From NCBI GenBank assembly GCA_964475755.1, contig CAYYXR010000026.1, positions 1-44,346 of the forward strand: a stretch of 44,346 nucleotides of DNA. Direction: 5' to 3'. A program made the position numbers and the translations under genes. The notes under the pieces are model-generated. The model searched no databases. It was not told where the DNA came from and was given only the letters and a program-made list of their open reading frames with translations. The stretch comes from UBA11612 sp964475755. Its GTDB lineage: Bacteria; Pseudomonadota; Alphaproteobacteria; Rhodospirillales; Rhodospirillaceae. Shown here in pieces: positions 40,413-44,346 of this stretch (position 1 is the stretch's first letter; each line of letters opens with the position of its first letter).

Positions 40413-41195
40413 CTACTTCGCTCCTGTTTCCTGAGGGCGCCACGCAGAGAAACGGCGCTCAACAACGTCGCCTAAAGCGTAAACGAGCAGACTGAGGATG
40501 ACTGTGGCGATAAGCGGCGCAAAGTACTGCGCTGTCAGCAATTGATTGCTGTAGTAGGACATCATTCCGCCTAATCCGCCGCCCGTGGTAATCATTTCCA
40601 CGGCCACCGTCGTGACAATTGCGCGGCCAATTGCGATTTTGAAGCCACCCGCCAAAAACGGCACCGTGCCCGGCAAGATAATTTTGGTGAATAATTCTCG
40701 CTCATTGCCGCCGAAGACCTTGGCGACATCGATCAATGCCTTGTCCACGCTTTTGACCCCTGCTTGCGCGTTCATGGCGATTGGCAAAACACAGGCGAGA
40801 AAGACGACGACGATCTTCATCTGATCACCAAAGCCGAATGCCAAGATAAACAATGGGAACAGAGCAATCGCGGGCACGGAATACAAAATGCGGACAATGA
40901 TTTCCAATGCAGACTCAACCAGTCGGTAGCGTCCCATTAAAACCCCCAGCGGCGCCCCCAAAATGAGTCCTGCAAAAAGTCCGATCAAAAACGTATAGGC
41001 CGTTTGCCAAAACCCCTGCTGCATTTCGCCGTTCTGTACTTGCTCCAGAAACGCAGCGAATGCGGCGGTCGGCGTGGAAATCAGGATGGGATTTATACGT
41101 GAGCCGACAATTTGCCATAAGGCAAGCACGACGGCGATGCTGACCCACGGGTACACGCGCCATTGAAATTTGGACCATTTGAAATTGTTCATCAT
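40413..41195 (-). CDS. ABC transporter permease (SsuC/TauC-like)
   Basis: Inner-membrane permease of 260 residues of the nitrate/sulfonate/taurine class. There are about six hydrophobic segments, for example V-S-I-A-V-V-L-A-L-W (about 18-27) and L-I-G-L-F-A-G-L-I-L-G (70-80). The cytoplasmic coupling (EAA) region is around A-K-V-F-G-G-N-E-R-E-L-F-T-K-I-I-L-P. AAGGA precedes the ATG. The neighbouring genes encode the matching ATPase and binding protein. Subgroup members import sulfonates, pyrimidine precursors or aromatic acids, so the substrate is open. Confidence 0.92.
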   Translation of the reverse strand: MMNNFKWSKFQWRVYPWVSIAVVLALWQIVGSRINPILISTPTAAFAAFLEQVQNGEMQQGFWQTAYTFLIGLFAGLILGAPLGVLMGRYRLVESALEIIVRILYSVPAIALFPLFILAFGFGDQMKIVVVFLACVLPIAMNAQAGVKSVDKALIDVAKVFGGNERELFTKIILPGTVPFLAGGFKIAIGRAIVTTVAVEMITTGGGLGGMMSYYSNQLLTAQYFAPLIATVILSLLVYALGDVVERRFSAWRPQETGAK

Positions 41196-41207
41196 GAGAT
41201 CCTTATT

Positions 41208-42005
41208 TCATTCTGCCTGACTGCCACCGACATTCTGGCTTCGCAGCAATTCCCAAGCACGTTTATGAATTTCAGTATATTGCGGGTCCGCGCGGCAATC
41301 GTGATCCGTGCGTGGTTCGGGTAGCCGCACCTTCAATTCCTCCAAGACCGCGGCGGGCCGGGCGGACATCACCAATATGCGATCAGATAAATACACAGCT
41401 TCGTCGAGATCATGCGAGACGAAGAGCACGGATACACCCGTTCTTGCGCGCCATGACAGCAATTCATCTTGCAAAATACGCCGCGTTTGCGCATCGAGCG
41501 CACCGTAGGGCTCATCCATGAGAAGGAGTTTAGGTTCGGTCACCAACGCTCTGGCAATGCCCACACGCTGCTGCATGCCGCCTGATATTTGATGCGGGTA
41601 GTAGCGCTCAAACCCTTCAAGGCCGACGAGGTTAAGCACGCCGCGCGCCCGGTCGTGATCATCTGCTGTTGGCCGGCGGTGATGGCGTAACTCCAGGGCA
41701 AGCTCCACGTTTTGCTGAACCGTGCGCCACGGGATAAGTGCGATTTGCTGAAACACGTACGCCGCGATGGGGCTGGGATCGGCGATAATCTGCCCACCGA
41801 CACTCACCTCTCCGGACGTCGGCTTCACCAATCCGGCAACAATGCGTAGCAGGCTCGTTTTGCCGCAGCCGGTGGGCCCGAGCAACGTGACAAACTCGCC
41901 GTTATCAATCGAAAAACTCGTATTCCGCAAAACTTCAAGGCTCTCAGCTTCATTGTCTGGCCGGGCATAGGAAAGAGAAACAGAGTCTACAGAAACGAGA
42001 GACAT
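41208..42005 (-). CDS. ABC transporter ATP-binding protein (SsuB/TauB-like)
   Basis: ATPase subunit of 265 residues with Walker A G-P-T-G-C-G-K-T (43-50), Q-loop (F-Q-Q-I-A-L-I-P-W), signature S-G-G-M-Q-Q-R (141-147), Walker B L-L-L-M-D-E-P (160-166) and the D-loop/switch H-D-L-D-E-A. It energises the permease at 40413 and is 12 bases upstream of it. Confidence 0.95.
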   Translation of the reverse strand: MSLVSVDSVSLSYARPDNEAESLEVLRNTSFSIDNGEFVTLLGPTGCGKTSLLRIVAGLVKPTSGEVSVGGQIIADPSPIAAYVFQQIALIPWRTVQQNVELALELRHHRRPTADDHDRARGVLNLVGLEGFERYYPHQISGGMQQRVGIARALVTEPKLLLMDEPYGALDAQTRRILQDELLSWRARTGVSVLFVSHDLDEAVYLSDRILVMSARPAAVLEELKVRLPEPRTDHDCRADPQYTEIHKRAWELLRSQNVGGSQAE

Positions 42006-42022
42006 AGCTGACGTGCCGTTCT

Positions 42023-43126
42023 CTATTCGCTGACAAAAGAAAGTTGAGGTGGATCCCAGTACGCCTTGTCGTCGATTCCAATCTCTTCGAGCCCATCCGC
42101 AACCAAATTTGGATCAATGACATCTTCGAGCGAAATATTCCCTTTGGCGCGCGGGTTTACATTCTCCAGATACTCGTTTTCAAACCAAGCCGATATGTGA
42201 TCGAGATTGATGCCTCCATTCGACTGCATACGCAGGCGTTCGTAGTTCCATACCGCATCAATACTTTCAGGCGTTTGCTCGGACATATCGACATATAGGC
42301 TCATCGCTTTCTCAAAAATCTTAGGGTCATGCGCCATATCACGCAGCGCAAGAATCGTTCCGTTCACAAATCGTTGTATCGCCTCGCGTTTGTCAGGATC
42401 ATCAAGGGTTTCGGCGTTGGCAAACCAGCACTGACAGCCCGTCCATTGCCGGTTCGCGCCGACAGGCTCGAACTCCACAATGTGAAGTCCGTTTTCCGGC
42501 GTCATCATGTACGCCAATTCCATCGGCACCTGCGTAAAATCAATACGCCCTGCCATCAGTGCCTGTGCGCGCACCGCCTGCGTTCCGGCAACCGTCCATC
42601 GCACATCCCGGTCCGTCATGCCGTGATCAGACAAGAGCGCGCTGATCTGCACATACACAGGATCGGTGGGATTTGGACCCGCAGGCAAACCAACCGTCTT
42701 GTCCTTCAGGTCTTCAACGGAATTGATAGACGTCTTGGCAGCGTAAGCCCACTTCAGTCCACTCAGCTCGAAATTATTGTTGAGTTCAGCGCCGATGAAG
42801 CGAATGTCTTTGGCGCCGGCCGCATAGGCGCCAAATCCAGACGCAACAGAAGCTGTGCCCACGTCGATGCGACCAGCAGCAAGCAACTGGATTGTTCCGG
42901 TGGATGCAGTGCCGACATTCACCAGTTCCACATCCAGCCCTTGGCGGTCGTAATACCCAAGATCCTTCGCCGCTGGGACGGCCATACAACAGACCGGCGG
43001 CTTGCCGGGAAACGGTACGGCAACAGTCAATTCATACCGCTTTGAGCTGAGATCAGCGGCCCAGCCAGATGCAGCGCAAACGACTACAAAGAAGATGGAG
43101 GCGAGCGCCCCCCGCACGGCCAACAC
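42023..43126 (-). CDS. ABC transporter substrate-binding protein (NMT1/SsuA-like)
   Basis: Periplasmic binding protein of 367 residues with a Sec signal (1-23, ending S-G-W-A before A-D-L). The mature part has the type II binding-protein pattern of the NMT1/SsuA group: A-A-K-D-L-G-Y-Y-D-R-Q-G-L-D-V-E-L-V-N, I-Q-L-L-A-A-G-R-I-D-V-G and V-E-D-L-K-D-K-T-V-G-L-P. The start is GTG at 43124-43126, preceded by GGGAGGAAG. It is the first gene of the six-gene operon and sets import specificity. Confidence 0.9.
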   Translation of the reverse strand: MLAVRGALASIFFVVVCAASGWAADLSSKRYELTVAVPFPGKPPVCCMAVPAAKDLGYYDRQGLDVELVNVGTASTGTIQLLAAGRIDVGTASVASGFGAYAAGAKDIRFIGAELNNNFELSGLKWAYAAKTSINSVEDLKDKTVGLPAGPNPTDPVYVQISALLSDHGMTDRDVRWTVAGTQAVRAQALMAGRIDFTQVPMELAYMMTPENGLHIVEFEPVGANRQWTGCQCWFANAETLDDPDKREAIQRFVNGTILALRDMAHDPKIFEKAMSLYVDMSEQTPESIDAVWNYERLRMQSNGGINLDHISAWFENEYLENVNPRAKGNISLEDVIDPNLVADGLEEIGIDDKAYWDPPQLSFVSE

Positions 43127-43188
43127 TTTTGTTCTTCCTCCCAGGGCGACGCAGAGCCGCCCACCGGCCTATTCTTTAAATCATCTAT

Positions 43189-43218
43189 AAAATAAAAGGC
43201 ACCCCACCGGGTTGTCAA
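43189..43218 (-). promoter_or_regulatory. Candidate promoter of the ABC/SDR operon
   Basis: On the minus strand, TTGACA (43218-43213), an 18-base spacer and TATTTT (43194-43189), 63 bases before the binding-protein start. The surrounding AT-rich DNA contrasts with the region. Confidence 0.5.
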
Positions 43219-43249
43219 AATTACACGAATTCCCGGGGCCACAAAGCAA

Positions 43250-43279
43250 AGCGGCCTTCCCCACAAGGGGAAGGCCGCT
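43250..43279 (-). terminator. Long GC-rich terminator hairpin after the CXXCH-protein paralogue
   Basis: AGCGGCCTTCCCC (43250-43262), loop ACAA, GGGGAAGGCCGCT (43267-43279), a perfect 13-base stem, then TTGCTTTG on the minus strand. It lies 23 bases downstream of the gene at 43303 and separates it from the ABC operon promoter. Confidence 0.75.
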
Positions 43280-43302
43280 GAGCGACAATTATGTGTATCG
43301 GC

Positions 43303-44346
43303 TTAGTGAGCCAGCGGATTCGGACGCACTTGGAAGTGGGTCATGATCTCGCTGGAGCCCTCGCCGCCTTCCTGGTGCCAAGTGGTCAGGATGGCGTTGG
43401 TGGACCATACGCCGCGGCCTTTCCAGCCGGCATCGGGATCATCGATACGTGCGTCGAGACCGCGCGGATAGAAGCCGAGCGGATACGGCAGACGGAGTTG
43501 GATGAACTCTTCCTTCTCCGAATTGAAGGCCAACAACTCGTCGCCGGCGCTGTTCGGGAACAGGATGATGTTCTCGCCAAGGCCTGACGCATTAAAGTGA
43601 TCGACCCAGGCTTGATAGAAGTAATCGGTCCCGACATTGGTGCCGGCCATTTTCGGGCCGGGGGTGTCGTAGATCGTCCAGCCTTCAGGGCAATGTTGGC
43701 CATGGGCCGTCGGGCCATTCACGACTTTGCACTGGCTGCGGTCGAAGCGGCCGATCTTGCCGGTACCATAACCGACCCACACAATGCCGTTCTTGTCCAC
43801 GTCCGTACCGCGCGCGTTGTAAGCGAGATATTCGCCATCAACGAGAGGCGCTTCGTAATATTCCACGAGGCAATCCTCAGGCGTCTGCGGATTTGGCGCG
43901 AGGCGCAAAATTCCGCTCGGTACCGCCGGCGTGTACTTGGCGACCCAGTAGGAGTCATCAACCGGGCTTACACCATTGGCGTAGTTGAAGCCGGATACGC
44001 GCGTATCCTTATTCGGATCAAACGAGGCGCGATTATCGCGGCGCGCAGTGTCACCCGAAGCGCTTTGCACGCCCTCGGCGCTCTGAGAACCGCCTTCCTG
44101 CAAGACGTTCCACGCGTTGCGATCCTGCGTGATCTTGCCGTCGCCGTTGGTGTCGAGCACCAGCGGGCACCAACCGACAGCCTTAGTGGGATCCTTGGTC
44201 TTGTCCCACACATCAACGTCGATCCAGCCGACAACTTCCGTATCACCGCTGTAGTACAGGCGCTCGCCGGACTTCCACGTGAAGTTCAGGTGGTGGGTTC
44301 CGAAGCAAACCGGAATAGCTTCGCTCTCCTTTGTTTCGGGATCGAA
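43303..44346 (-). CDS. Paralogue of the 35977 exported protein (5' end beyond window)
   Basis: The open frame runs to the window end without a start, so only the C-terminal 347 codons are seen. It aligns closely with the C-terminal half of the 725-residue protein: C-F-G-x-H-H-L-N-F-T, V-V-G-W-I-D-x-x-V-W-D-x-T-K-D, L-D-T-N-G-D-G-K-I-T-x-D-R-x-x-W-N, S-P-V-D-D-S-Y-W-V-A-K-Y, Y-D-T-P-G-P-K and G-W-K-G-R-G-x-W-x-T. The Ca-binding-like loop is retained. Whether it has the signal peptide and CXXCH motif cannot be seen. It ends with a strong terminator. Confidence 0.88.
   Translation of the reverse strand, partial: FDPETKESEAIPVCFGTHHLNFTWKSGERLYYSGDTEVVGWIDVDVWDKTKDPTKAVGWCPLVLDTNGDGKITQDRNAWNVLQEGGSQSAEGVQSASGDTARRDNRASFDPNKDTRVSGFNYANGVSPVDDSYWVAKYTPAVPSGILRLAPNPQTPEDCLVEYYEAPLVDGEYLAYNARGTDVDKNGIVWVGYGTGKIGRFDRSQCKVVNGPTAHGQHCPEGWTIYDTPGPKMAGTNVGTDYFYQAWVDHFNASGLGENIILFPNSAGDELLAFNSEKEEFIQLRLPYPLGFYPRGLDARIDDPDAGWKGRGVWSTNAILTTWHQEGGEGSSEIMTHFQVRPNPLAH

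Overview
The window reads as chromosomal DNA of an alphaproteobacterium, probably a free-living and metabolically versatile heterotroph. The main evidence is the block at about 20.1-30.3 kb. On the minus strand it carries a DUF2007 protein, a TrmN6-type methyltransferase, an S49 peptidase, a small membrane zinc-ribbon protein, glyQ, glyS and pyruvate phosphate dikinase (PPDK), with a divergent ispB. That arrangement is familiar from alphaproteobacterial core genomes. Base composition is moderately GC-rich throughout. I see no insertion sequence, phage gene, CRISPR array or rRNA. There is one tRNA, tRNA-Pro(CGG). No database search was possible, so family names rest on recognisable motifs.

Layout. 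0-0.3 kb: the C-terminal PDZ domain of a Deg-type protease and its terminator. 0.3-5.6 kb: an SDR, then a plus-strand run of exported or surface genes (Abhydrolase_10-like protein, surface carbohydrate biosynthesis protein, DUF3500 protein). 5.6-11.3 kb: an accessory metabolic island with a UGSC-type protein and its overlapping partner, a divergent IclR regulator with a near-perfect palindrome in the shared promoter, a BKACE-family enzyme, a CBS-pair protein and a dihydroorotase-family amidohydrolase. 11.4-16.4 kb: a surface-glycan operon (three glycosyltransferases and a glutamine-dependent asparagine synthetase-like enzyme). 16.5-20.1 kb: ygfZ, two related methyltransferase-like proteins with export signals, and an aldo/keto reductase between them. 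20.1-30.3 kb: the core block above. 30.4-31.5 kb: a third exported methyltransferase-like protein and the tRNA with a strong terminator. 31.5-35.6 kb: three tandem Tat-signal DUF1552 paralogues. 36.0-38.2 kb and 43.3 kb to the window end: two paralogous exported proteins; the complete one carries a c-type haem motif. Between them lies a six-gene operon encoding an ABC importer, two SDRs and an NTF2-like protein (38.3-43.1 kb).

The most unusual signal is the PPDK gene. It encodes a YdaS/Cro-like helix-turn-helix domain of about 70 residues in front of a full-length PPDK, with no credible start codon at the junction. The 146-base gap upstream holds seven copies of the heptamer ATGTAAG, including a perfect 12-base palindrome, and one copy lies inside the best promoter candidate. 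The simplest reading is an enzyme that carries its own DNA-binding domain and controls its own gene. Other points of interest are the IclR/UGSC/BKACE island with a precise candidate operator, three methyltransferase-fold proteins with secretion or lipoprotein signals, a histone-H1-like tail on GlyQ, the DUF1552 triplication and an orphan CsoR-like operator.
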